Shown here piece after piece: positions 1 to 7,294 of a DNA stretch of 38,710 bases. Origin of the DNA: Fibrobacter sp. (GTDB lineage: Bacteria; Fibrobacterota; Fibrobacteria; Fibrobacterales; Fibrobacteraceae); contig JAISUZ010000038.1 in the NCBI GenBank assembly GCA_031271785.1, positions 1 to 38,710 on the forward strand, given 5' to 3'. How positions within the stretch are numbered: the first letter of the stretch is position 1; each line of letters begins with the position of its first letter. Under the pieces are notes generated by a model, which searched no databases, was not told the origin of the DNA, and saw nothing but the letters and a program-made list of their open reading frames with translations. A program made the position numbers and the translations under genes.

Positions 1-221
1 CCACCAACCAAAAGATTGAATAGAAATTGTGTTTTGCATGCGGAAAATTTACATAAAGAATGGAACTTTGTCAATAGGCAAATCCATAAATTTTGAAAAT
101 TTATATAAAAATTCGTTCACTCCGCATTCATCGGGCATGAAAAGCAGGGATAGGAGGCAAAGGATTAAGTAACAGCACAGACAAAGGAATTTTACACAAT
201 CACTTGGACTTGAAATAATCC

Positions 222-357
222 GGCGTGCCCCCGCGCTTCGCGCGGGTCGGGCTGTATTTTCGTGACAACAAGTTGCCAACGAAAACGGAGCCGCGCTTAC
301 CGATCACTTCGGTCAAGTAACTCGCGAGTCTCCGCCCTTCGGGTCACCATCCCTGCC
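222..357 (+). repeat. R1 multi-hairpin repeat, copy A
   Basis: About 136 bp. It shares with copies B, C and D the blocks GCGTGCCC, GGGTCGGGCTGTAT, CGGAGC, CTCCGCCC and GGGTCACCATCCCT. Between the blocks the sequence differs, but stems are kept: CCCGCGC/GCGCGGG around TTC, TTTTCGT/ACGAAAA, ACCGA/TCGGT, and an enclosing GGAG/CTCC. It looks like an extragenic palindromic element of the kind common in Bacteroidetes and relatives. A structured RNA is an alternative. Confidence 0.75.
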
Positions 358-620
358 CGGACAATCCCGCACGATACTTCTTAGCCATCTTGCACAACTA
401 CTCCAGTTTTAGGAACATTCTCATCGAACCGTTTTTCTACCGCCAAACCGTATTTTTGCAAAACTTATTGATCTTAAACCGCTAATTTTCCATGATTTGT
501 TTATCAGAACTCACGCGAATATAACCAAAAATCATTCTGTTTCTCCGTTTTACAATAGTCATTTTGCCCCAAATTAACGAAAAAACGCAGAAAACTAAGA
601 AAATAATGTGCTAAAAAAAG

Positions 621-717
621 AGATCTCTTAAATCCACCATTCAAATATAATTCATTTTGTCGAATTCAATTCAAAAATGCAAAAAAAAATCGAAAAAGTG
701 GTGGATTTAAGAGATCT
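621..717. repeat. 19-bp perfect inverted repeat flanking a 59-bp AT-rich spacer
   Basis: The left arm (621-639) reads AGATCTCTTAAATCCACCA and the right arm (699-717) is its exact reverse complement. The 59-bp spacer contains a TATAAT hexamer at 646-651 but no convincing -35 box. The right arm ends 37 bp before the start codon of the first FISUMP gene. It could be an invertible promoter segment, a large operator, or an mRNA leader hairpin. The sequence alone does not decide. Confidence 0.7.
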
Positions 718-754
718 TAAAATTCCACTTTTTTAACCCAAACAGGAATTTAAA

Positions 755-1918
755 ATGGCTCTTTTTTCAAAAAAAATAATCATGCTGTTCGGCGCGGCAG
801 TATTTGCCTTTTCTCTCACCGCCTGCGGTGGTGACAGCAGTACCGGCGGGGACGATATTGAATTAAGCAGCAGTTCCATTGAAGCAGACGATCCGAGCAG
901 TTCAAGCGAAATAAAATTGTCCAGCAGTTCTCATACGGATGTAAGTGATCCGCTCAGCAGCAGCTTGCAAGAAATTTCCTCTTCTTCAACTGAAAGTGTT
1001 TCCAGTTCGTCTTCTGTTGCAGAGTCTTCGAGCAGTGCCGCACAAGAAAGCTCCAGCTCCGGTGAAGAAGTCTCCAGTAGTTCGACTGCCGAAGAAAGTT
1101 CATCTTCCGGTTTGGAATCAAGCAGTAGTATAGAACAGAGCAGTTCCAGTAAGGAACCGGAATCCAGTTCCTCTTCCGAAGATAATATGTGCGGCACTGT
1201 TCCTTATGATCCGCGTGCCGAATTTTGTTTTAAAGACAACATTTACGACAGATGCGGCGGTGACCGTTATACTCCGAATACAAAATTCTGTTTTAAAAAC
1301 AGGGTTTATGACAAATGCAACGGCATGGAATATGACCCGTCTAAGCAAATTTGTACAGATGATGTCGTTTTGTCGAAATGCGGGGACCTTATCGGTTATG
1401 ACCCGGAGAAAGAGTTTTGCGATATCCGTGACTACCAAACTTATAAGTGGGTAAAAATCGCTACCCAAACTTGGATGGCGGAGAACTTGAATTATACCAA
1501 GTCACCGATCAATAGCTGGTGTTATGATGAAGATGATGCCAATTGTGACATTTACGGTCCGCTTTACGATTGGGAAACGGCAATGGCGGCTTGCCCCGAA
1601 GGTTGGCATTTGCCGAGCAGAGAGGAATGGAATACATTGGTGAGTTTTGCCGGCGGTTTAGAGGCCGCAGACAGATTAAAATCAGCGGACGGCTGGGACG
1701 GCGCGGGTAGATTCGGTTTCAACGCCTTGCCGGGCGGCAGCCGCAGCTACCTCAGTGGCAATTTCAGCAATGCCGGTAATAACGGCTACTGGTGGACGGC
1801 TACGGAGAACAATAGTGACAATGCGTACCGCATGGATATGCGCAGCGGCAACAATGAAGTGACTGGCATGAGTAACAGTAAGGATTACGGATACTCGGTT
1901 CGGTGTGTTAAGGACTAG
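755..1918 (+). CDS. FISUMP-domain surface lipoprotein with poly-serine linker and Cys-rich repeats
   Basis: 387 residues. A lipoprotein signal (basic FSKK, hydrophobic core, lipobox LTAC, lipidated Cys24) predicts a lipid-anchored, probably surface-exposed protein. Residues about 37-142 form a low-complexity linker rich in SSSS runs. Residues 146-222 carry four degenerate repeats of about 21 residues with the pattern C-x4-YDP-x4-FC-x5-YDKC. From about 229 follows one FISUMP domain (PF09603-type), with TQTWMAENLNY, CPEGWHLPSREEW, GFNALPGG, YWW and SVRCVKD. The family has no known enzymatic role; binding or adhesion is an inference. Residues 329-379 differ sharply from the paralogues while the flanks are conserved. 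The start is supported by an upstream AGGAA and by identical N-termini in the next two genes. Confidence 0.9.
   Translation: MALFSKKIIMLFGAAVFAFSLTACGGDSSTGGDDIELSSSSIEADDPSSSSEIKLSSSSHTDVSDPLSSSLQEISSSSTESVSSSSSVAESSSSAAQESSSSGEEVSSSSTAEESSSSGLESSSSIEQSSSSKEPESSSSSEDNMCGTVPYDPRAEFCFKDNIYDRCGGDRYTPNTKFCFKNRVYDKCNGMEYDPSKQICTDDVVLSKCGDLIGYDPEKEFCDIRDYQTYKWVKIATQTWMAENLNYTKSPINSWCYDEDDANCDIYGPLYDWETAMAACPEGWHLPSREEWNTLVSFAGGLEAADRLKSADGWDGAGRFGFNALPGGSRSYLSGNFSNAGNNGYWWTATENNSDNAYRMDMRSGNNEVTGMSNSKDYGYSVRCVKD
1739..1891 (+). other. Hypervariable C-terminal segment of the first FISUMP domain
   Basis: Codons 329-379, between the conserved ALPGG and GYSVRCVKD. Aligned without gaps to the second domain of the next gene, most codons after the shared N-A-Y differ, and mainly at first and second positions, while the following 30 nt are almost identical. 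Codons ending in C or T predominate. The pattern resembles the variable region of retroelement-diversified C-type-lectin-like proteins, but it is only paralogue divergence as seen here. Confidence 0.45.
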
Positions 1919-1983
1919 AATTTATCGTAATATCTCCGATCATCCCTTAAATTCACCTTTTTAACTCTAACAAGGAATTTAAA

Positions 1984-3432
1984 ATGGCTCTTTTTTCCAA
2001 AAAAACAATCATGTTGTTCGGCTCGGCAGTATTCGCCTTTTCTCTTGTTGCCTGCGGCGGTGACAGCAGTATCGGCGGGGATGATATTGAATTAAGTAGC
2101 AATTCCATTGAAACAAGCGATTTGAGCAGTTCTAGTACTACGCCGGAAAATTCCAGTTCCTCCGCAAATTCTGAAATCAGCAGTTCTTCATTTGCAAATA
2201 AAATTTGCGAAGGTCAGGAATATGACCCCGGCACGGAATATTGTTTCGAAGGAGTTATAAAGGAATACGGTGAATTTATTGATTCCCGGAATGACCGGAC
2301 TTATAAGTATGTAGAAATCGGCGCCCAAACCTGGATGGCGGAAAACTTGAATTATGCCGCAGCAAGCGGCAGTTGGTGTTATGAAGATGATGCTTCCAAT
2401 TGTGACACTTACGGCCGGCTTTATGACTGGGAAACGGCAACGGAAGTTTGCCCCGGTGGTTGGCATTTGCCCAGTGATGATGAATGGACTGCATTGGTGA
2501 ATTTTGCCGGCGGCGGTTTAACAGCCGGAACCGCGTTAAAATCAATGACCGGTTGGGTTGATAATGGTGATGGCTTTATCGCTGGCGCGGATGATTTAGG
2601 CTTTTCTGCCTTGCCGGGCGGCAGCCGCAACAGCGAAGGCAGTTTCTTCTATGCCGGCAGTTACAGTCAGTGGTGGAGCAATTCGGAGGTCGGCAGCAGC
2701 GGTAGCAGCGACGCTCATTACTTGAGCATGATGACTAGTGATGCGGGTATAACTGAAGGTTCCGGCAATAAGAACGATGGTTTTTCGGTTCGTTGTATCA
2801 AGAACTCAGGTGTAGTTTCCAGTTCTTCTGCAAATCCTGAAATCAGCAGTTCTTCCCTTACAAATAAAATTTGCGGCAGTCAGGAATATGACCCAGGCTC
2901 AGAATATTGCTCCGGAGGAGTTGTAAAGGAATACGGTGAATTTACCGATACCCGGGATGATCAAACTTACAAGTATGTAGAAATCGGCGCCCAAACCTGG
3001 ATGGCTAAGAATTTGAATTATGCCGCGGCAAGCGGCAATTGGTGTTATAAAGATGGCGATTCCAACTGTAAAACTTACGGCCGGCTTTATGACTGGGAAA
3101 CGGCAAGGAACGTTTGCCCCGATGGCTGGCATTTGCCGAGCGGAGAGGAATGGACGGTATTGGTGGATTTTGCCGGTGGTTTAGGTATCGCGTTAAAATC
3201 AGCGACAAGCTGGGATGGCACGGATGATTATGGGTTTAATGCCTTGCCGGGTGGTTACCGTAGCTACGGCGGCAGTTTCGGCGATATCGGCAGTAACGGC
3301 TACTGGTGGAGTGCTTCGGAGGGCAGTAGTAGCAATGCCTACAGTCGGTTCATGGGTAGCGACATCGCGATTGTGAGTGAGAGTAACGACAATAAAAGTT
3401 ACGGATACTCGGTTCGGTGCGTTAAGGACTAG
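1984..3432 (+). CDS. FISUMP lipoprotein with two FISUMP domains
   Basis: 482 residues. The N-terminus nearly matches its neighbours (lipobox LVAC, Cys24). The serine linker is shorter (about 38-70). Two full modules follow: residues about 74-274 and 296-482, each opening with a Cys-rich motif (ICxxQEYDPGxEYC), then KEYGEF, IGAQTWMAxNLNYAA, a YGRLYDWETA core and a GWHLP motif, and ending SVRC(I/V)K. The two modules repeat at DNA level with a 666-bp period (222 codons) and are joined by a second short serine linker (SSSSANPEISSSS), so an internal duplication built the gene. The variable segments are residues 214-266 (2623-2781) and 425-473 (3256-3402). The 65-bp spacer before the gene is almost identical to the one after it. 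Confidence 0.9.
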   Translation: MALFSKKTIMLFGSAVFAFSLVACGGDSSIGGDDIELSSNSIETSDLSSSSTTPENSSSSANSEISSSSFANKICEGQEYDPGTEYCFEGVIKEYGEFIDSRNDRTYKYVEIGAQTWMAENLNYAAASGSWCYEDDASNCDTYGRLYDWETATEVCPGGWHLPSDDEWTALVNFAGGGLTAGTALKSMTGWVDNGDGFIAGADDLGFSALPGGSRNSEGSFFYAGSYSQWWSNSEVGSSGSSDAHYLSMMTSDAGITEGSGNKNDGFSVRCIKNSGVVSSSSANPEISSSSLTNKICGSQEYDPGSEYCSGGVVKEYGEFTDTRDDQTYKYVEIGAQTWMAKNLNYAAASGNWCYKDGDSNCKTYGRLYDWETARNVCPDGWHLPSGEEWTVLVDFAGGLGIALKSATSWDGTDDYGFNALPGGYRSYGGSFGDIGSNGYWWSASEGSSSNAYSRFMGSDIAIVSESNDNKSYGYSVRCVKD

Positions 3433-3497
3433 AATTTATCGTAATATCTCCGATCATCCTTTAAATTCACCTTTTTAACTCTAACAAGGAATTTAAA

Positions 3498-5060
3498 ATG
3501 GCTCTTTTTTCCAAAAAAACAATCATGCTGTTAGGCTCGGCGGTATTTGCCTTTTCTCTTACCGCCTGCGGCGGTGACAGCAGTACCGGCGGGGATGATA
3601 TTGAATTAAGCAGCAGTTCCATTGAAACAGACGATTCGAGCAGTTCAAGCGAAATAAAATCGTCCAGCAGTTCTCATACGGATATAAGTGATCCGCTCAG
3701 TAGCAGCAGTTTGCAGGAAAGTTCTTCCTCATCAACGGAAAGTATTTCCGGTTCGTCTTCGGCAACGGATAACAGTTCTTCTTCTGTGAATAATATGTGC
3801 AACACTGTTCCTTATGATCCCGCCTCGGAAAGTTGTATTGACGGCAATATTTATGGTAAATGCGACGATGTTCTTTATCCTGTATCAGCAAAATTTTGTG
3901 TTGCCGGTGTCATTTATGATAAATGCGGCGGTCGGGAGTACGACCTTGCCACGGAAGGTTGTTCCGGTGGCGTCATTTTGCCGAAATGCGGTAGCACTCT
4001 TTATGATCCGGCTGTAAACTTCTGTTTTAGAAATAACGTTTACGATAAATGCAGTGATGCGGAGTTTGACCCGGCTGTGCAATTTTGTTTTGAAAGTAAT
4101 GTTTACGACAAATGTAGCGGTCGGGAGTACGACCTTGCCACGGAAGGTTGTTCCGGTGGCGTCATTTTGCCGAAATGCGGTAACACTCTTTATGACCCGG
4201 CAGTAAAATTCTGTATCGAAAATAGCATTTATGATAAATGCGGCAACAGCAGTTATATTCCCTCTACACAATTTTGTTTTGAAAGTAATGTTTATAACAA
4301 ATGCGGCGGTCAGGAATACGACGTTGTTACGGAAGGTTGTTTCGGTGGCGTCATTTTGCCGAAATGCGGTAACACTCTTTATGACCCGGCAGTAAAATTC
4401 TGTATCGGAAATAGCATTTATGACAAATGCGGCGGCGTAGAATATGATCCGGATGCAGAATATTGCTCCGAAGGGAGTATAGAGAAATACGGTGAATTTA
4501 CCGATACCCGGGATGATCAAATTTACAAGTATGTAGAAATCGGCACCCAAACGTGGATGGCGGAGAATTTGAATTATGTCACGGCAAGTGATAGTTGGTG
4601 TTATGATGATGATAATTCCAACTGCAACACTTACGGCAGACTTTACGAGTGGACAATAGTAATGGGTTTTGAAGCTTCATGCGCTTATCATAGTTGTGCC
4701 GTTCAGATTCAAACAAAGCATCAGGGAATTTGTCCGGAAGGCTGGCATTTGCCGAATAATGACGAATGGACAATACTGATAGATTTTGCCGGTGGTCCGG
4801 ACATGGCGGGAACCGCGTTAAAATCAGCAGTCGATTGGAACGGTACGGATGATTACGGATTCAACGCCTTGCCGGGTGGCTACCGTAGCAACGCCAATGG
4901 CCGTTTCCTTGATGTCGGCAGTAGTATCAGGTGGTGGAGCGCTACGGAGAGTAGTAGCAGTGGTGGCCTTGTGTACTCCTACCGACTCTATAACAGTAGT
5001 GTTACTCTCCTTCACAATTCTAAGATCTTAGGATACTCGGTGCGTTGTATTAAAGACTAG
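3498..5060 (+). CDS. FISUMP lipoprotein with an expanded Cys-rich repeat region
   Basis: 520 residues. It has the same lipoprotein signal (LTAC, Cys24) and a serine linker to about residue 97. A long run of about eleven repeats of roughly 21 residues follows (CGxxxYDPxxxFCxxxxxYDKC), in which three consecutive repeats form a 63-residue superunit repeated three times. The C-terminus is one FISUMP domain with TQTWMAENLNY, an inserted loop (AYHSCAVQIQTKHQG) that is also found in the next gene, EGWHLP, ALPGGYR and SVRCIKD. The paired Cys spacing suggests many small disulfide-linked modules forming a stalk; this is inference. The variable segment is residues 463-511 (4884-5030). A strong terminator lies 34 bp after the stop, so this gene ends the first transcription unit. 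Confidence 0.9.
   Translation: MALFSKKTIMLLGSAVFAFSLTACGGDSSTGGDDIELSSSSIETDDSSSSSEIKSSSSSHTDISDPLSSSSLQESSSSSTESISGSSSATDNSSSSVNNMCNTVPYDPASESCIDGNIYGKCDDVLYPVSAKFCVAGVIYDKCGGREYDLATEGCSGGVILPKCGSTLYDPAVNFCFRNNVYDKCSDAEFDPAVQFCFESNVYDKCSGREYDLATEGCSGGVILPKCGNTLYDPAVKFCIENSIYDKCGNSSYIPSTQFCFESNVYNKCGGQEYDVVTEGCFGGVILPKCGNTLYDPAVKFCIGNSIYDKCGGVEYDPDAEYCSEGSIEKYGEFTDTRDDQIYKYVEIGTQTWMAENLNYVTASDSWCYDDDNSNCNTYGRLYEWTIVMGFEASCAYHSCAVQIQTKHQGICPEGWHLPNNDEWTILIDFAGGPDMAGTALKSAVDWNGTDDYGFNALPGGYRSNANGRFLDVGSSIRWWSATESSSSGGLVYSYRLYNSSVTLLHNSKILGYSVRCIKD
3931..4497 (+). repeat. Three tandem 189-bp in-frame repeats
   Basis: The block GTCGGGAGTACGACC recurs at 3931 and 4120, and in diverged form (GTCAGGAATACGAC) at 4309. 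This is an exact 189-bp spacing, 63 codons. Each unit carries three Cys-rich subrepeats and the shared block GGCGTCATTTTGCCGAAATG. The unit length is a multiple of three, so copy number could change by recombination or slippage without breaking the frame. Confidence 0.85.
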
Positions 5061-5094
5061 GGTTTACCGAAATCCAAACCAAGGTTTTCATTAC

Positions 5095-5124
5095 AAGGGC
5101 ATGGTATCATGCCCTTTATTTTTT
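5095..5124 (+). terminator. Rho-independent terminator after the third FISUMP gene
   Basis: A perfect 9-bp stem AAGGGCATG/CATGCCCTT closes a GTAT loop (5095-5116) and is followed by a T-rich tail to 5124. It separates genes 755-5060 from the fourth FISUMP gene. Confidence 0.92.
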
Positions 5125-5243
5125 GGTGGTATTTTTCTTGTTAATTTGTTTATATGGATATCAGCTCAAAAACCGGGGAAATGAATTGAAAAATATGATA
5201 AAAAAAGATAATTTAAGTGCGCAGTTACACTCGGAGTTTATTA

Positions 5244-6044
5244 ATGATTTTTTCAAAAAAAGCAATCTCTTTATTAGGCTCGGCAATACTAATCCTCTTT
5301 CTTTCAGCCTGCGGCGGCGGCAGTACCGACGGAGGTAGCAATATTGAACTTTCCAGCAGTTCTGTCGGAGATTCGGGATATCCGTTGAGCAGTAGCAGTT
5401 TGCAGAAAAATTCCTCTTCAAGTTTGGATTTAAGCAGTTCAAGTATTGTTATTATCGGCGGAACATTTACCGATGCCCGTGACAATAAAGAATATAAGTG
5501 GGTCGAGATTGGTTCTCAAACTTGGATGGCAGAGAATTTGAATTATGTTACAACAATCCGCTCCTGGTGTTATGATAACGATGAATCCAACTGCGCTCAA
5601 TACGGCCGGCTTTACTACTGGGCAACGGCGATGAATTTGCCGGATTCATGTGTTTTTCAAAAGAATGAAAAAGAATGTTCATCTCAAATCCAAACGCCAC
5701 ATCAGGGCATTTGCCCTGCAGGCTGGCATTTGCCGAGTAATGTTGAATGGACAACACTGCTGGATTTTACCGGTGGTTCATCCGTCGCCGGAATCAAATT
5801 AAAATCAGCGACCGGTTGGGATGGCACAGATGATTACGGCTTCAATGCTTTGCCGGGTGGCCGTCGTTTTAACCTTGGTGGCGCATTCAGGGAAGTTCGC
5901 ACTGGCGGTTATTGGTGGACAGTTACAGAATATGGTAGTGGTACTGCTTATTACCGGCGTATGTCTAGTGAGTTCACCTTTTTGAGTAAGGGCGATGAGG
6001 CTAAGAATAACGGATTGTCAGTTCGTTGTGTCAAGGACAATTAG
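5244..6044 (+). CDS. FISUMP lipoprotein, short form without Cys-rich repeats
   Basis: 266 residues from the ATG at 5244, chosen because GGAG (5233-5236) sits 7 nt upstream and the protein then begins MIFSKKAISLLGSA with lipobox LSAC, matching its paralogues. An in-frame ATG at 5217 would put nine residues before the signal peptide. A short serine linker is followed directly by one FISUMP domain: GSQTWMAENLNY, a YGRLYYWATA core, an inserted SSQIQTPHQG loop shared with the preceding gene, AGWHLP, GFNALPGG, YWW and SVRCVKD. The variable segment is residues 207-256 (5862-6011). It is more diverged than the first three genes and has its own leader after the terminator. Confidence 0.88.
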   Translation: MIFSKKAISLLGSAILILFLSACGGGSTDGGSNIELSSSSVGDSGYPLSSSSLQKNSSSSLDLSSSSIVIIGGTFTDARDNKEYKWVEIGSQTWMAENLNYVTTIRSWCYDNDESNCAQYGRLYYWATAMNLPDSCVFQKNEKECSSQIQTPHQGICPAGWHLPSNVEWTTLLDFTGGSSVAGIKLKSATGWDGTDDYGFNALPGGRRFNLGGAFREVRTGGYWWTVTEYGSGTAYYRRMSSEFTFLSKGDEAKNNGLSVRCVKDN

Positions 6045-6056
6045 GGCTCATCGGGC

Positions 6057-6887
6057 ATGAAAATCAAAGTATTTTTATTCTTTTTGTCTTTCGGTATTTT
6101 GAATGCCGCGAGCCCCTTTATTCATTTCGACTCCTCCAAAGACTTGTTTACGGGAACGCAAATTTTTGCCGCTTTGGATTCGGTAGGGAAGGGAAACTGG
6201 ATGGAATGGGACAAACAGGGAATCCGGGACGCTGAACTCGCTGCTTATTTTTCAAGTCATCCGAAAGCGAAAACGGCCTGGTTTTCTTTGGAAAGTCCGC
6301 AAAAGGGGATTTTTGCCGTTCTTTATCCGCAGTCTTTAAAAAAAGAACGCCTCGCGTTTTACCGTGTGGAAAAATTTGCCCCAAAACCTCAGAAACTTTC
6401 CATGCACGCCTTGCTCGATGAAACCAAAATCTTCAGGGATTACAGACAAACGGCAGAAAATGAATTAGTACACTTGGATAACACGGAACTGCGTGTGACT
6501 CTTTTTGAAAATCGGATTCGTTTTGAATACCGCCATCCGGATACGGAAGGGCTTTTTATACCGAAAAATTTTGCCGCTTTGGAATCGTATGAGAAAAAAC
6601 AATTGGTAGAAGCGTACCTCGCTTTTTTTAAAAATGAATATGCGGTCATGATTCGCGCCTTCGTTCAAAGTACGAGCGGACTCTTTAATTGGCAGCCCTG
6701 GCATTGGTATCTTCCGGAATGGACTTCACCTTACTTTATCTCAAGTGCGGAAGTGGAGGCGTTGCTGTCTGCTCCCGTGCCGCCGGCGGAATTCCGAATT
6801 TTCTTTGCCCGCACCGCCGGCGGAGAAACGGTCACTTTAAAAACCAACGGCAACGGCTTTTATATCATGGAACTTTTCAAACCTTAA
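6057..6887 (+). CDS. Secreted protein of unknown function
   Basis: 276 residues with a typical Sec signal peptide (MKIKVFLFFLSFGILNA, cleavage near A17-A18) and no lipobox Cys, so probably periplasmic or outer-membrane associated. I do not recognise a family. The mature part is mixed polar with several aromatic stretches (NWQPWHWYLPEW). It starts 12 bp after the fourth FISUMP stop and ends 5 bp before the VanZ-like gene, so it is probably cotranscribed with both. The start codon lies inside a CGGGCATGAAA motif that recurs between genes elsewhere in the window, and no good ribosome binding site precedes it. Confidence 0.75.
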   Translation: MKIKVFLFFLSFGILNAASPFIHFDSSKDLFTGTQIFAALDSVGKGNWMEWDKQGIRDAELAAYFSSHPKAKTAWFSLESPQKGIFAVLYPQSLKKERLAFYRVEKFAPKPQKLSMHALLDETKIFRDYRQTAENELVHLDNTELRVTLFENRIRFEYRHPDTEGLFIPKNFAALESYEKKQLVEAYLAFFKNEYAVMIRAFVQSTSGLFNWQPWHWYLPEWTSPYFISSAEVEALLSAPVPPAEFRIFFARTAGGETVTLKTNGNGFYIMELFKP

Positions 6888-6892
6888 TTCCT

Positions 6893-7294
6893 ATGGAACC
6901 TTTTACTCTTTCCCGCTACCCGATTCTCCGTTATCTGCCTTCGATTTTAATCATGGCATTCCTCTTTTACGGCTCAAGCAAACCGGGTTCCGGAATGACA
7001 TGGCTTGTGCCGCCTTACGATAAAATGCTTCACGGTTTTATTTATGCCTGTCTCGGAATTTCTTACGCCCTTTGGTGGAAACCCGCCGCTTGGGAATCCA
7101 AACGCATTCTCGGGATTTTTTGGGTCACGCTCATCTGCCTTATTTTCGGACTTTCCGATGAGTTTCACCAAAGTTTTATTCCGGGAAGGTCCGCCTCCAC
7201 CGATGATTTAATTGCCGATGCGGTCGGCGGGCTTGTGGGCGCGCTCGTATTTGCGCTTTTAAAACCCTGGAAACGGTTTAAAATTTTCCGGTAA
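6893..7294 (+). CDS. VanZ-like family membrane protein
   Basis: 133 residues from the ATG at 6893; a longer in-frame extension overlaps the previous gene and is rejected. Four hydrophobic segments and the motifs DKMLHGFIYACLG and GLSDEFHQSFIPGRSASTDDL, followed by a D-AxGG helix, are characteristic of the VanZ-like family (PF04892). VanZ gives low-level teicoplanin resistance in enterococci, but most family members have no known function, so no resistance role is claimed. It is convergent with murB, whose 3' end overlaps it by 17 bp. Confidence 0.85.
   Translation: MEPFTLSRYPILRYLPSILIMAFLFYGSSKPGSGMTWLVPPYDKMLHGFIYACLGISYALWWKPAAWESKRILGIFWVTLICLIFGLSDEFHQSFIPGRSASTDDLIADAVGGLVGALVFALLKPWKRFKIFR

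Larger units (their letters stand above)
1..754. other. Intergenic leader upstream of the FISUMP array
   Basis: No convincing gene lies here; the short reading frame on the minus strand (49-279) runs through repeat DNA and has no family features. The stretch holds a copy of the CGGGCATGAAA motif (132-142), a fragment resembling repeat family F (about 190-216), one full copy of the R1 multi-hairpin repeat (222-357), an AT-rich stretch without recognisable structure (about 360-610), and a 19-bp perfect inverted repeat (621-717) just before the first FISUMP gene. Confidence 0.6.

Noticed and set aside
49-279. 76-residue minus-strand frame at the window start
   Set aside because: It runs into R1 copy A, has no ribosome binding site and no recognisable domain.
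222-357. Assigning R1 repeats to IscB/IsrB guide RNAs (HEARO)
   Set aside because: The multi-hairpin layout prompted the idea, but I cannot match the consensus from memory and no HNH-endonuclease gene is nearby; left as a search target only.
931-1197. 88-residue open frame on the minus strand opposite the first FISUMP gene
   Set aside because: It is the complement of the serine-linker codons and is low-complexity Glu/Leu/Ser; no start context or family features.
3885-4550. 221-residue open frame on the minus strand
   Set aside because: It mirrors the 189-bp repeats of the third FISUMP gene; an in-frame repeat keeps any antisense frame open by periodicity.
1739-6011. A diversity-generating retroelement inside the window
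   Set aside because: No reverse transcriptase, accessory gene or A-rich noncoding template copy was found by eye on either strand; only the possible target genes are here.
6893-7294. Glycopeptide resistance by the VanZ-like gene
   Set aside because: No vanHAX or other resistance genes are present and most VanZ-like proteins are not linked to resistance.
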